From JAAYDY01 sp964500225 (GTDB taxonomy: Bacteria > Planctomycetota > Phycisphaerae > FEN-1346 > JAACEH01), in the NCBI GenBank assembly GCA_964500225.1, contig CAZCOA010000033.1, positions 1 to 31,672 of the forward strand: a DNA stretch of 31,672 nt, given 5' to 3'. Within the stretch, counting starts at the first letter, position 1; each line of letters opens with the position of its first letter. The notes below the pieces were generated by a model that was not told where the DNA came from, ran no database searches, and was given only the letters and a program-made list of their open reading frames with translations. Positions 1 to 7,459 of the stretch are shown one piece after another. A program made the position numbers and the translations under genes.

Positions 1-39
1 GGGGGGCGACGGTCGGCGAACGAGGCCGACCAGGATTAG
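1..39 (+). CDS. C-terminal end of a gene cut by the window start
   Basis: Frame 1 is open from the first base and ends in TAG at 37-39, giving the tail GGRRSANEADQD. It is called because a strong intrinsic terminator begins 14 bases after this stop, as expected for the end of a transcription unit. Frame 2 also ends nearby (TGA at 41-43), so the frame choice is not certain. Nothing can be said about function. Confidence 0.4.
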   Translation, partial: GGRRSANEADQD

Positions 40-52
40 GTGAGTCGCTTTC

Positions 53-98
53 GAGCTGGGCCGGACATGCGCTGGGGTTCGGCCCAGCTCTCTTTTTT
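53..98 (+). terminator. Rho-independent terminator
   Basis: An 11-bp perfect stem pairs 53-63 (GAGCTGGGCCG) with 80-90 (CGGCCCAGCTC), extended by a G-T and an A-T pair. The loop spans about 66-77. The T-rich tail TCTTTTTT follows at 91-98. It would end transcription of the gene that stops at 39. Confidence 0.88.
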
Positions 99-283
99 AC
101 GACCGAGAGCCATACCATGCCCTCCGTAATGCCCTGTATGGGGCCATTGCGCTGGAGGTGGGGGCTGGTTCGACAGGGGGCCGCGTGCGGTCCCCTGTTG
201 TATTGATGGACATAGTCGCCCCCGCCCCATGTGTTCGGTGATGGGTTGCGGCCGCGACTGGCACTATCTGCCCACACGCCCCC
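99..283. other. Gene-free stretch before the first promoter
   Basis: Between the terminator and the promoter at 284 I find no open frame with a ribosome-binding site and no RNA gene. The short frames here run through on both strands without a convincing start. Confidence 0.5.
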
Positions 284-311
284 TTGCACACATCCGCTTG
301 ATACCTATACT
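284..311 (+). promoter_or_regulatory. Sigma-70-like promoter for the membrane protein at 396
   Basis: TTGCAC at 284-289 and TATACT at 306-311 are separated by 16 bases. The -10 box matches TATAAT at 5 of 6 positions. The leader to the ATG at 396 would be about 75-80 bases. The gene has a strong AAAGGAGG site at 381-388. Confidence 0.5.
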
Positions 312-395
312 GAGATCCAGGGAGGAGGTTGTCGCCCCGGCACGTTACGTCGTGGAAGATCGGACAGGGAGACCGGACACAAAGGAGGCAACACC

Positions 396-785
396 ATGAC
401 AGCCCATGAGGAATCGGGGCCTCAGAGCCACGTACCGTGGAACGCGCGTCACAAGGAGAGTCTGGCCAATCTCCTGTCGGATTTCGAGCGGCGCGACATT
501 GTGGCCGAGCTTCGCGACAAGACAGCCTATCCCTGGCTTCACATCCTGGCGCGTCTGCTGGGCATCGCGGCCATCACATGGTTCGTGGCCAGCGTTCTGG
601 CGGCGTTGCCGCTCATGTTCGACGATACCGAGGCTTTTCTGAAAGGCATTTCGGCCATCGCCGAGGCTGGGGTTCGCACGGTCCTGCTCTGCCTGGCGGC
701 GTGGCTGGCCCACTGGGTGGCCGACCTGGCCGACATGCGGGTCGAGAAACTCATCGACCATCTCCAGAAACGGAAACGGCCGTAG
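396..785 (+). CDS. Small two-helix membrane protein, unknown function
   Basis: This 129-residue protein is not recognised. The start at 396 is chosen over an upstream in-frame ATG (231) because AAAGGAGG lies 7 bases before it and the promoter at 284-311 falls inside the longer frame. The first 45 residues are polar and charged. Hydrophobic segments lie at about 47-73 and 92-112, and the tail is basic (KRKRP). This suggests an inner-membrane protein with two helices and both ends in the cytoplasm. The zinc-ribbon gene at 808 follows by 22 bases and is probably co-transcribed. No catalytic motif is visible, so a regulatory or scaffold role would be a guess. Confidence 0.75.
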   Translation: MTAHEESGPQSHVPWNARHKESLANLLSDFERRDIVAELRDKTAYPWLHILARLLGIAAITWFVASVLAALPLMFDDTEAFLKGISAIAEAGVRTVLLCLAAWLAHWVADLADMRVEKLIDHLQKRKRP

Positions 786-807
786 TCGGCGCCGAGAAGG
801 GGGTTGC

Positions 808-1014
808 ATGGGCAAACCGACGATCAGCGATCGGGATCGGAGACTGGCCGAGGGATGCCTGACGTGCCCGGTGTGCCGACGGGCGCGGGCAAAGCAGAAG
901 GGGCTGCTGTTCTGGTTCGTCCGGAAGATCGAGAGCGGTCTGTGTCCGCAGTGCAAGGCGTACGAAAAGGTCTATGGCCGCAAGGCCCACGAGCCGATTC
1001 CGCCGCAGCCATAG
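808..1014 (+). CDS. Small zinc-ribbon protein, unknown function
   Basis: This 68-residue protein has two Cys pairs, C20-P-V-C23 and C46-P-Q-C49, a spacing typical of a single zinc ribbon. Another Cys (C17) precedes the first pair. The region between the pairs is basic and aromatic (LLFWFVRKIE). A GAGAAGGGGG ribosome-binding stretch precedes the ATG. It follows the two-helix membrane protein by 22 bases and probably shares its promoter. The stop lies 12 bases from the end of the convergent HAD gene. Zinc ribbons of this size bind nucleic acid or another protein; which one cannot be told here. Confidence 0.72.
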   Translation: MGKPTISDRDRRLAEGCLTCPVCRRARAKQKGLLFWFVRKIESGLCPQCKAYEKVYGRKAHEPIPPQP

Positions 1015-1026
1015 AGCCCTGGGCGA

Positions 1027-1860
1027 TCACGAGTACAGCAGCGCGCCGGCACAATCGTGGCCCTGGATGAACCGTTCGAAGACGGGTCGGGCGGCAAGCC
1101 AACAGGCGTCCTCGTTGCCGGGCTGGATGAGGTAAACGGGTATGCCGTGAGCGGCGGCAGAGAGGACGTCGCATTGGGTATCGGCGACGAAGAGGACACG
1201 GTCGTAGCGGCGGGCCAGGCCGCCGAGGATACTCCGCTTGGGCAGAAAATCCTGGGCGAGCAGGGCCGAGAAGAGGTCGGTCATGCCTTCGTCAAGGATG
1301 TCCTGTCGGACGGCCTCGGTCTTCGAGGCGCTGACGACCACCACGTCGGCCAGTGGCCGGACGGCGGCAAGAGTATCGCGGACACCGGCGAAGGTCCGCG
1401 CGTTCTTGACGGCCCGTGCGATCCGGCGGTCGCTGGCCTCGCTCCACCGCAGGGGCGAGTCGTCGTAACCGAAGCGGTCGCGGTACTTGACGTAGGTGGC
1501 GACGCCGTGCTGTTCGCCGCTGGCCTCGACGTGCTGGACAGCGGCGAAGAACCTCGAGAGGTCGGGCACGGGCAGCCCCTGGTGGGCCCATCGCTGCATC
1601 ATGATTGTCAGGGCGACGAACCGTTGGACGCCGGCGGTGGCGGGGTCGGCGATGTTGACTTCGTAGCAGGTGCGGTCGATCTCGGCCTGGTAAGGCTTCA
1701 GTTGCGGCCAGATGTCCGTGATCGCGAGGTTGAAGCCCTGGGTCCATTTAGGAACCATCGTATCCTTGCAGGTGCCATCCCAGTCCACGGCCAAGCAAAC
1801 GTCGCTGGTGCGGGGCCAGGCGTCGAAGTCGCCGGAGGCAGGAATCAGAATGTCTGTCAC
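1027..1860 (-). CDS. HAD-superfamily hydrolase, probable phosphatase
   Basis: This 277-residue protein has the HAD nucleophile motif at residues 26-30 (DWDGT: D26 nucleophile, D28 acid/base). The motif II-like strand VVVSASK supplies the Ser, and a late acidic motif VADTQCD fits motif IV. The long insert between motifs I and II (about residues 35-165) would form a cap domain that sets substrate choice. HAD members mostly hydrolyse phosphate esters; the substrate is not evident. It starts at GTG 1860 behind a GAGGAAGG sequence. It lies 59 bases downstream of the GH3 gene on the same strand, so a role in handling a sugar phosphate released from glycan breakdown is possible but inferred only from position. 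Confidence 0.72.
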   Translation of the reverse strand: MTDILIPASGDFDAWPRTSDVCLAVDWDGTCKDTMVPKWTQGFNLAITDIWPQLKPYQAEIDRTCYEVNIADPATAGVQRFVALTIMMQRWAHQGLPVPDLSRFFAAVQHVEASGEQHGVATYVKYRDRFGYDDSPLRWSEASDRRIARAVKNARTFAGVRDTLAAVRPLADVVVVSASKTEAVRQDILDEGMTDLFSALLAQDFLPKRSILGGLARRYDRVLFVADTQCDVLSAAAHGIPVYLIQPGNEDACWLAARPVFERFIQGHDCAGALLYS

Positions 1861-1919
1861 GAGGTCGGCCCTTCCTCAAATGGATGCGCTACGGCGTGCG
1901 TGGGTTCACAGCCCCCCCC

Positions 1920-3668
1920 CTACTGTGCTTCCCACGGATACGGGTCGGCCTTGGTCTTCGGCTTGAACTTGCCGAAGAGCAGGTCGGCCGTCACGGCCAG
2001 CACCGGCCGCATGACGCCGTAGCAGGCCACCACCGTCGGCCAGGCGTCGGGCAGTTCGTAGGGCAACGGGTTGCTAGCGACGACAATGACCTTCTTGCCG
2101 GCGACCAGACACTTGTCCACGAGCGGCGCAGTGCCGAGCGTGTGGCGGTCCTTGTAATAGGTCACGATAACCGTATCGTAGAAGTCCAGGTAATTGTCGA
2201 GCTTGGCGGCGTCCTCGGCCGTCGGGTCGGACTCGACCTCCAGAAGCGAGCAATTCTCCGTGTGGCGGCAGAGCTCTTCCCAGAACATGCCGGGGTGGCA
2301 CCAGGCGTCGTTGGCCCTGAGGTGCGGCCCGGCGATCTGCTCGACCAGCAACATGCGCGTGGTGCGACTCAGAGGTAGGAGCCCTGCCCTGTCCCGGACC
2401 GTGTGAACGGCCTCGCGGGCGGCGCGGGTCTCGATGCGGCCGAGGTCCTCGCTGCGCACAATGCGCTCGGCCCGCGCCGGATTGTGCCAGTAACTCTTGC
2501 CGAACAGGCCGGCATCCACCTTGGCCCGCAGGTTGCGGATGACGAGCGAGTCGATGTAGTCCTCGGTGAGGGTGCCGTCCTTGACGGCTTCGAGGACCAG
2601 GCGATAGGACTCCTCGCGGATGGGACCGCACTCTTTCATGAGGACGGCGCTGGCCCCGGCCTTGATGGCGGCCAGGCACCCGCCGGCGACACCGTACTTC
2701 TTCTGGATGGCGCCCATGATCATCGAATCGGTGCAGATCATGCCCTTGAAGCCGAGCCGCTCCTGAAGGAGGCCGGTAATGACCTTGCGCGAGACGCTGG
2801 CGATGTCGTCCGGGTCCCAGGCGGGGTAAATGGAATGGCCCACCATGATGGCCAGGAGCCCCTGGGGGATCATGGCACGGTAGGGGGCGAGATCCTCGTT
2901 CCAGAGGGCCTCGGCGGATTTGTCGATGGCGCCGACGTCGTGGTGGGCGTCCACGGCGGTGGCCCCGCGGCCGGGGAAATGCTTGGCCGCGGCAATGAGG
3001 CCGCCGTCGTGGTAGCCCTGCATGGCGGCCACGGCCATCTTCGAGACCATGGCCACGTCGCAGCCGAAGGAACGCGTGCGGATGTAGGTGGCCTTCGGGT
3101 CGAAGACGATGTCCACCACCGGCGAGTTGATGAGGTTGAAGCCGACGGCCGACAGTTGCGTCGCCGTGGCACGGGCCACGTCGTAAACCAGCCGCCGGTT
3201 GCCCGTGCGGGCGTAGCCGAACTGGGCCGGGAAATATCGCATGCCGCCCCGCAGGCAGTCGAAGCTCGCGCCGCCCTCCTGGTCGAGCATCATGTGCAGA
3301 GGAATATGGTAAGGCCGGTCGGCGGCAATCTCTTTCAGTTCCAGCAGCAGGCGGCTGTATTGCTCGATGGTCAGGTACGGCGACGAGCAAAGGAGGTCCT
3401 TGCGGTCGTCGAGGAGGTTGGGCGTGATCTGGTCGGGGGAGAGTTTGTCGAAGGCTTCCTGCTTCTCGCCGGCACGGGCGTAGCGGCGAAAACCGCGGAA
3501 GTATTGGGTGATCCTGAGGCCGCCGCAGTTCAGGTCCTTGATCGTACGAACGATGTCGGGCACCTTGAGCGAACCGTAGAACGCCTGGGTGAAGAGCTGA
3601 CCGACCTTCTGCTCGAGGGTCAGCTTGCCCATCAACTGGTCAACGATCGCATACTTGTCCTTGGCCAT
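1920..3668 (-). CDS. Glycoside hydrolase family 3, NagZ-type beta-N-acetylhexosaminidase
   Basis: This 582-residue protein carries the NagZ subgroup signatures. These are LDQEGG (128-133), KHFPGRG (229-235) followed by D240 and H242/H243, which fits the Asp-His acid/base dyad, and GFKGMICTDSMIMGAI with the probable nucleophile D314. The canonical KHFPGHG reads KHFPGRG here. Beyond residue 390 is the second GH3 domain, as in longer members of the family. Expected activity is removal of beta-linked N-acetylglucosamine from peptidoglycan or similar glycan. No signal peptide is visible from this start, which suggests a cytoplasmic recycling enzyme. The frame stays open upstream to 3797, but ATG 3668 begins the conserved domain and sits behind a G-rich site, after two leader hairpins. 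The HAD hydrolase follows in the same operon. Confidence 0.9.
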   Translation of the reverse strand: MAKDKYAIVDQLMGKLTLEQKVGQLFTQAFYGSLKVPDIVRTIKDLNCGGLRITQYFRGFRRYARAGEKQEAFDKLSPDQITPNLLDDRKDLLCSSPYLTIEQYSRLLLELKEIAADRPYHIPLHMMLDQEGGASFDCLRGGMRYFPAQFGYARTGNRRLVYDVARATATQLSAVGFNLINSPVVDIVFDPKATYIRTRSFGCDVAMVSKMAVAAMQGYHDGGLIAAAKHFPGRGATAVDAHHDVGAIDKSAEALWNEDLAPYRAMIPQGLLAIMVGHSIYPAWDPDDIASVSRKVITGLLQERLGFKGMICTDSMIMGAIQKKYGVAGGCLAAIKAGASAVLMKECGPIREESYRLVLEAVKDGTLTEDYIDSLVIRNLRAKVDAGLFGKSYWHNPARAERIVRSEDLGRIETRAAREAVHTVRDRAGLLPLSRTTRMLLVEQIAGPHLRANDAWCHPGMFWEELCRHTENCSLLEVESDPTAEDAAKLDNYLDFYDTVIVTYYKDRHTLGTAPLVDKCLVAGKKVIVVASNPLPYELPDAWPTVVACYGVMRPVLAVTADLLFGKFKPKTKADPYPWEAQ

Positions 3669-3690
3669 GGTCTGAACGCCCCCCACGCTG

Positions 3691-3752
3691 GGCGACGCTT
3701 GCGGGGCCGCAGCGTCGCCTGACGAGTTGGGGCAGGCTGTTTGGGCCTGCCC
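3691..3752 (-). promoter_or_regulatory. Two strong hairpins in the 5' leader of the GH3 gene
   Basis: The first hairpin in transcription order pairs 3745-3752 with 3730-3737 (8 bp, GGGCAGGC/GCCTGCCC, 7-base loop). The second pairs 3711-3719 with 3691-3699 (9 bp, perfect), with a further GCG/CGC stem inside it. Only 11 bases separate them (3719 to 3730), and the second ends about 22 bases before the ATG, next to the G-rich ribosome-binding stretch. Neither has a T-run, so they are not plain terminators. They may control translation or mRNA stability. Confidence 0.45.
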
Positions 3753-3800
3753 GCCGGGATCGTTTCGGTCTTCGCGGTGTTGCCTCAGGAAGAGCAAGCA

Positions 3801-3829
3801 AGTTTATCCTCACTTCAGCAGGCCGTCAA
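3801..3829 (-). promoter_or_regulatory. Sigma-70-like promoter for the GH3-HAD operon
   Basis: On the minus strand TTGACG (3829-3824) and TAAACT (3806-3801) are 17 bases apart. The -35 box matches 5 of 6 positions, the -10 box 4 of 6. Transcription would start near 3794, leaving a leader of about 125 bases that holds the two hairpins. Confidence 0.55.
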
Positions 3830-4286
3830 GCATGTCGCGGACCGAAAATACAGCATACAGGTGAAGTACGACAGCAACAAGGGGGGCAAGCCTTGGGCGA
3901 CCACTACGGTTGGCCGAATCGGATCATGCACCGAAGCCGTCCTCCCAGGATCTCCCATGGCGAAAAACCAACGGCTGATGACGGAAGGCAACATCCGTGG
4001 GCGGCAGGCGAACGCCTGAAACGAGATGTTCACTGCGTCTAAAGGCTTGTGAAATATCGGGATATTAACGAATCTCGGGCGACCGCGTGGGACGGCTTCG
4101 CACGGTACGCGGTTTGCGGTAGTGTAAGACGGGCCAGGGTTGCGGTACGCGCCGAGAGCTTCGGACCGCGTCTGTCCGACGACAACAACGAGACAACGGA
4201 TCGCCGGTCCTGAAAACGCGCATGTCTGCCGGCACATCATGGGCCGGCTCAATCGTGGTGCTCATGACGTTGGGGAGGAAGCACTT
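3830..4286. other. Gene-free stretch between divergent GH3 and PEP-CTERM genes
   Basis: About 450 bases lie between the GH3 promoter and the PEP-CTERM start. Open frames on both strands (for example 3815-4252 minus and 3741-4019 plus) lack a ribosome-binding site and have no recognisable product. A short AT-rich patch with the small inverted repeat AATAT-cggg-ATATT lies near 4055-4069. No clear promoter for the plus-strand gene could be read. Confidence 0.5.
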
Positions 4287-5051
4287 ATGCGAAGGCAACC
4301 ATGCACAATAGTAGGATGGGCTGTAGTGACGACGGTTTGTCTGCTTGTGGCGGCCGGACAAGCTCGCGCGGACCGACTCTGGCTCCGCCAGGGATACCAG
4401 GGCTACACCGGGGCCACCGACACGTGGCTTGACGAGGATGAGAAAACGACCAATTACGGCAACGACGTGCGATTGAATATCTACTCGGTCAACGATGCGC
4501 CGGACGAGAACGCCTTGATCCGGTTCAGTCTGGCGGGGCTGCTGCCGGGATCGCCGATCCAGGTGAACTGGGCACGGTTATCGCTGCGACTGAACGACAC
4601 CCGAAGCCTCCCGAGCGGCGATTGGTGTACCATCGGCGCGTATCGCATCAGCCCCTATCGCGACTGGGTCGAGAGTCAGGCCACCTGGAACGTCTTCCGG
4701 GGCACAAGCTATTGGTCGGTCCCCGGTTGCGAAGGCGCCTCCGACCGCCAGACCAATCCAGACAGCACGGTGCGATTCGACGCCAACAGCGTGATCGGCG
4801 TCCATTACACCTGGGATGTCACGGCCAGCGTCACGGAATATCTGGAGAACGGCGTAACGAACTGCGGCTGGCTGCTGCGTGTGACTGCAAGCAGTTCAGG
4901 CGGCATGGAAGGCGTATACCTGGACAGCACGGAAGCCACCATGGACGGCTACCGACCGTATCTGGAGATTGACTACACGGTCGTGCCCGAGCCGGCCGCA
5001 GCGGCGACGTTGGCCCTTGGCCTGCTGGCCATGCTTCGCCGCAGGCACTGA
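4287..5051 (+). CDS. Exported PEP-CTERM protein with DNRLRE-like body
   Basis: This 254-residue protein has a signal peptide (basic MRRQ start, hydrophobic core to about residue 23, cleavage after ARA near residue 29). Its C-terminal sorting signal VPEP is followed by a short hydrophobic helix and ends RRRH, the classic PEP-CTERM layout recognised by an exosortase. The body resembles DNRLRE domains of surface proteins: a start such as DTWLDEDEKTTNYGND, then a beta-rich region ending DGYRPYLEIDYT. The expected location is the outer surface or exported matrix. Start 4287 has GGGGAGG at 4272-4278; the frame extends upstream but the signal peptide fixes this ATG. The gene stands alone, and no exosortase is present in the window. 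Confidence 0.87.
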   Translation: MRRQPCTIVGWAVVTTVCLLVAAGQARADRLWLRQGYQGYTGATDTWLDEDEKTTNYGNDVRLNIYSVNDAPDENALIRFSLAGLLPGSPIQVNWARLSLRLNDTRSLPSGDWCTIGAYRISPYRDWVESQATWNVFRGTSYWSVPGCEGASDRQTNPDSTVRFDANSVIGVHYTWDVTASVTEYLENGVTNCGWLLRVTASSSGGMEGVYLDSTEATMDGYRPYLEIDYTVVPEPAAAATLALGLLAMLRRRH

Positions 5052-5404
5052 CGCAACACCAGCCAGGGGTCCGCCAACACCAAACCCTACGGGCGACCTC
5101 CTCGGCTGGCACCCGGCAGCAGGTCCGAGCCATCGCCGCGCGGAACACACGGTCGTCGCGACGGTCAACAACGTCGCCCCATGCCGTGCGGTCGAGGCGG
5201 CCTGCTGCCGTCGTACTGGACGTGCGGTTCTCGCTCATACCATCGACTTCATACCAGCCTGTATTGCATGCGTTCCAGCCCCAGGCACCTTGCCTGACCG
5301 TCATTACCGATGAAGACGGTGGCTGTATCACCGGATTCTTTTTGAAATTCCACAATCCGGCGACATGAACCATGCACCGGACCGGATTCCGCCGGAGGCC
5401 GATC
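5052..5404. other. Gene-free convergent stretch
   Basis: This lies between the converging PEP-CTERM and LAB_N genes. It holds a perfect 6-bp hairpin CAGGCA-cct-TGCCTG at 5282-5296, a terminator-like hairpin at 5317-5343, and a 7-bp inverted repeat CCGGATT/AATCCGG at 5331-5337 and 5354-5360. I see no gene; the small open frames on either strand have no ribosome-binding site or recognisable product. Confidence 0.5.
5317..5343 (+). terminator. Possible intrinsic terminator after the PEP-CTERM gene
   Basis: CGGTG (5317-5321) pairs with CACCG (5329-5333) across a 7-base loop and is followed by GATTCTTTTTG-like T-rich sequence. The stem is short and the site is about 265 bases after the stop at 5051, so this is a weak call. 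Confidence 0.35.
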
Positions 5405-5818
5405 CTATGCTCTGGGCTCGCTGCCGGCCGGCGGCGGGTCGGCAGCAGGGGCGACGCCGCGGGTGGCGTCGCCGGCTGCGGCGGCGGCTTCCTGGCGACG
5501 GTGGCGGTGGATGAGGACAAGGTTCCGCAGATAGACAATGTTGTTGAACAGGTAGGCCGCGATCAGCGAGGGGCGTTTGAGGCCGAGCCCATAGACCAGC
5601 AGGATCGTGCTGCCGACGAGGCTCAGGTACCAGAAGGCATCGGGGATGACGCTCCGTTTTTTCTTTTCGGAGGCGATCCACTGGACGAGGAACCGCGTGC
5701 AGAAGATGCCCTGCCCGACGAAGCCGATGAGTTCCCAGAAGCTCAGGTTGCCGCGGAGTTGCGAGGCGTAGTGGCGGATCAGGTTTTCGGCCATCTGAAA
5801 ATAGTAGTGGTCAGGCAT
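5405..5818 (-). CDS. LAB_N-domain membrane protein (lipid-A-disaccharide-synthase-like N-terminal domain)
   Basis: This 137-residue membrane protein matches the LAB_N pattern. It has FWELIGFVGQGIFCTRF, then QWIASEKKKRSVIP, FWYLSLVGSTILLVYGL and a final YLFNNIVYLRNL. About three hydrophobic helices are followed by an Ala/Pro-rich tail. Stand-alone LAB_N proteins occur beside GT2 glycosyltransferases of lipid-linked sugar pathways and are thought to help with sugar-lipid handling in the membrane; the exact role is not known. ATG 5818 overlaps the stop of the GT2 gene by 8 bases (ATGCCTGA), which indicates translational coupling. It is the last gene of the minus-strand cluster. Confidence 0.85.
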   Translation of the reverse strand: MPDHYYFQMAENLIRHYASQLRGNLSFWELIGFVGQGIFCTRFLVQWIASEKKKRSVIPDAFWYLSLVGSTILLVYGLGLKRPSLIAAYLFNNIVYLRNLVLIHRHRRQEAAAAAGDATRGVAPAADPPPAGSEPRA

Positions 5819-6572
5819 CGCGTCGCTCCCATTCGTCGGCCTGCCAGAGGACGATGCGGCTCTGCATCCATCGGATGGCAAAGGCGTCGCGGAGGGCCTT
5901 GAAGACGCGGTTCCAGACGCCGTACTTGGCGACGCCGGCAGTCCGCGGCCGATGGTTCACGGGAACTTCGAGGACACGGTAGCCTTCCATGCGGACCAGC
6001 GTGGGCAGGAAGCGGTGCATGCCGTTGTAGAGCTTCAAACGAGCCAGGCACTCGCGGCGGAAGACCTTCAGGCCGCAGGCCGAATCGTGGATGTGTTCGT
6101 GCGTGAGCCAGTTGCGGACGCCGTTGGCGATGCGCGTGGAGATCAGGCGCAGCCACGGGTCGTTGCGGTCCTTGCGCCAACCGTTGACCAGGTCGCACTG
6201 GCCGGCCTCCAGGTGCTCGAGCATCCGCGGGATATCGTGCGGATCGTTCTGGCGGTCGGCGTCGAGGGTGGCGATGAAGCGTCCCCGGGCGGCGCGGAGA
6301 CCGGCGTCCACGGCGGCAGTCTGACCGCTGCGGCGGCGCATCGACAGCACACGAAGCTGCCGATACTCGGCCATGAGGCGACGGAGAACCTGCGGCGTGT
6401 CGTCCTGGCTGCCGTCGTTGGTGATGATCATCTCCCACGGGCGGCCGAGCGAGGCCAGGGCGTCGGCCACTTCGGCGACCAGGGGGCCGACGTTCTCGGC
6501 TTCGTTGTAGGCCGGGGCCACCACCGACAGGTACACATCGTCATTGGGGTGCGTCGCGGGGTCGCTGCTCAT
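5811..6572 (-). CDS. GT2 glycosyltransferase, polyprenyl-phosphate sugar transferase type (ArnC/DPM1-like)
   Basis: This 253-residue GT-A fold enzyme has the start VVAPAYNEAENV (17-28), NDGSQDD (52-58), the metal-binding DAD at 104-106 followed by RQNDP, and the acceptor-side SACGLKVFRREC. This combination is typical of enzymes that move a sugar from a nucleotide donor to dolichyl- or undecaprenyl-phosphate. No C-terminal membrane helices are present, unlike ArnC, which has two; the LAB_N protein encoded next may supply the membrane part. It starts 3 bases after the dehydrogenase stop, with AGGAAG as ribosome-binding site inside that gene. The product would be the lipid-linked donor used by the ArnT-like enzyme encoded upstream. 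Confidence 0.9.
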   Translation of the reverse strand: MSSDPATHPNDDVYLSVVAPAYNEAENVGPLVAEVADALASLGRPWEMIITNDGSQDDTPQVLRRLMAEYRQLRVLSMRRRSGQTAAVDAGLRAARGRFIATLDADRQNDPHDIPRMLEHLEAGQCDLVNGWRKDRNDPWLRLISTRIANGVRNWLTHEHIHDSACGLKVFRRECLARLKLYNGMHRFLPTLVRMEGYRVLEVPVNHRPRTAGVAKYGVWNRVFKALRDAFAIRWMQSRIVLWQADEWERRDA

Positions 6573-6575
6573 GGC

Positions 6576-7424
6576 CTATTTCTTCCTGAACTTGTTCGGG
6601 TCGTAGTTGGGATCGTCGGCCCGGTAAAGGTGGTTGACGGCCATCACGGTCTTGAGAATCGGCGGCTCGAACCCATGGACCGTCGAGGAGTGAATGATGG
6701 CGCTGACGTCCTTGGGCAGACATTTGCCGGAAAAGCCCCGATTGTCGGGATAGACGAAGGTGTGGTCGCGGCTGATGCGCGGGTCGGCCAGCCAGAGCTC
6801 GCGCAGCTCGTTGTAGTCCACGCCGTGCGCCTGGGCGATGGAGAAGAACTCGTTGCAGAAGGCGACTTTGACGGCGTAGAAGGAGTTTTCCATGTACTTG
6901 GCGACTTCGGCGGCGCGGCTGCTGGTGAAGTGGAACTGAAGCTCGCTATGGTAGTACTTCTTGTAAACGTCGGCCACGGCCGAGCAGTCGGCCAGCGGGC
7001 CGCCCAGGATGATGAACTGGCGGTTGCGAAGGTTGACCATGGGATGCGCGACGGTCTCGCCGAGGTACTCGGGCTGGAACAGCACGTGCTTGCCGGTCTC
7101 GCGGCAAAGGCGTTCGGTGGTGCCGGGCGCGACGGTGGAGCGGATGACGATGTAGGGCGACTCGATCCAGCGGACACAGTCTTCGACGATGGACGTGTCG
7201 CACGAGCCGTCGGCGTTCATGGGCGTGGGGACGCTGATGAACGTAACGCGGCACGCATTGATCCTTTTGCGGTCCGCGGCCGTACCGTCCTGGTCGAGTG
7301 TGACGGCATCGTCGCCGAAAAGCTGGTGCAGGCTGCGGCCGACGACGCCGTAGCCGACGATGCCGATGTAGGGTTGCTTCTTCGATGGGGTCTTAGCGGA
7401 TCGGGAAGTTTTCTTCTGGGTCAT
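6576..7424 (-). CDS. Short UDP-glucose/GDP-mannose dehydrogenase family protein
   Basis: This 282-residue member of the nucleotide-sugar dehydrogenase family has a Rossmann motif GIVGYGVVG (21-29), SVPTPMN (64-70), RSTVAPGTT (95-103), FQPEYLGE (117-124), and KYMENSFYAVK (176-186) with the usual Lys and Asn. GFSGKCLPKD carries the catalytic C235. The family oxidises UDP-hexoses to uronic acids using NAD. Normal members are about 400-450 residues; this one ends soon after the central helical domain, at YDPNKFRKK, so most of the C-terminal UDP-binding domain is absent. It is clearly expressed in an operon (next gene 3 bases away), so it may be a natural short form. The first 17 residues are Lys/Ser-rich. 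Confidence 0.88.
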   Translation of the reverse strand: MTQKKTSRSAKTPSKKQPYIGIVGYGVVGRSLHQLFGDDAVTLDQDGTAADRKRINACRVTFISVPTPMNADGSCDTSIVEDCVRWIESPYIVIRSTVAPGTTERLCRETGKHVLFQPEYLGETVAHPMVNLRNRQFIILGGPLADCSAVADVYKKYYHSELQFHFTSSRAAEVAKYMENSFYAVKVAFCNEFFSIAQAHGVDYNELRELWLADPRISRDHTFVYPDNRGFSGKCLPKDVSAIIHSSTVHGFEPPILKTVMAVNHLYRADDPNYDPNKFRKK

Positions 7425-7459
7425 CGCGTCACATCCTCATCAAGAGTAACAGGGAAATA

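Noticed and set aside
1912..1920. Run of nine C as a phase-variation tract
   Set aside because: It lies just outside the GH3 stop codon and inside no start region, so slippage would change no protein.
3741..4252. Small open frames on both strands before the PEP-CTERM gene
   Set aside because: There is no ribosome-binding site, no recognisable product, and the GH3 promoter lies inside.
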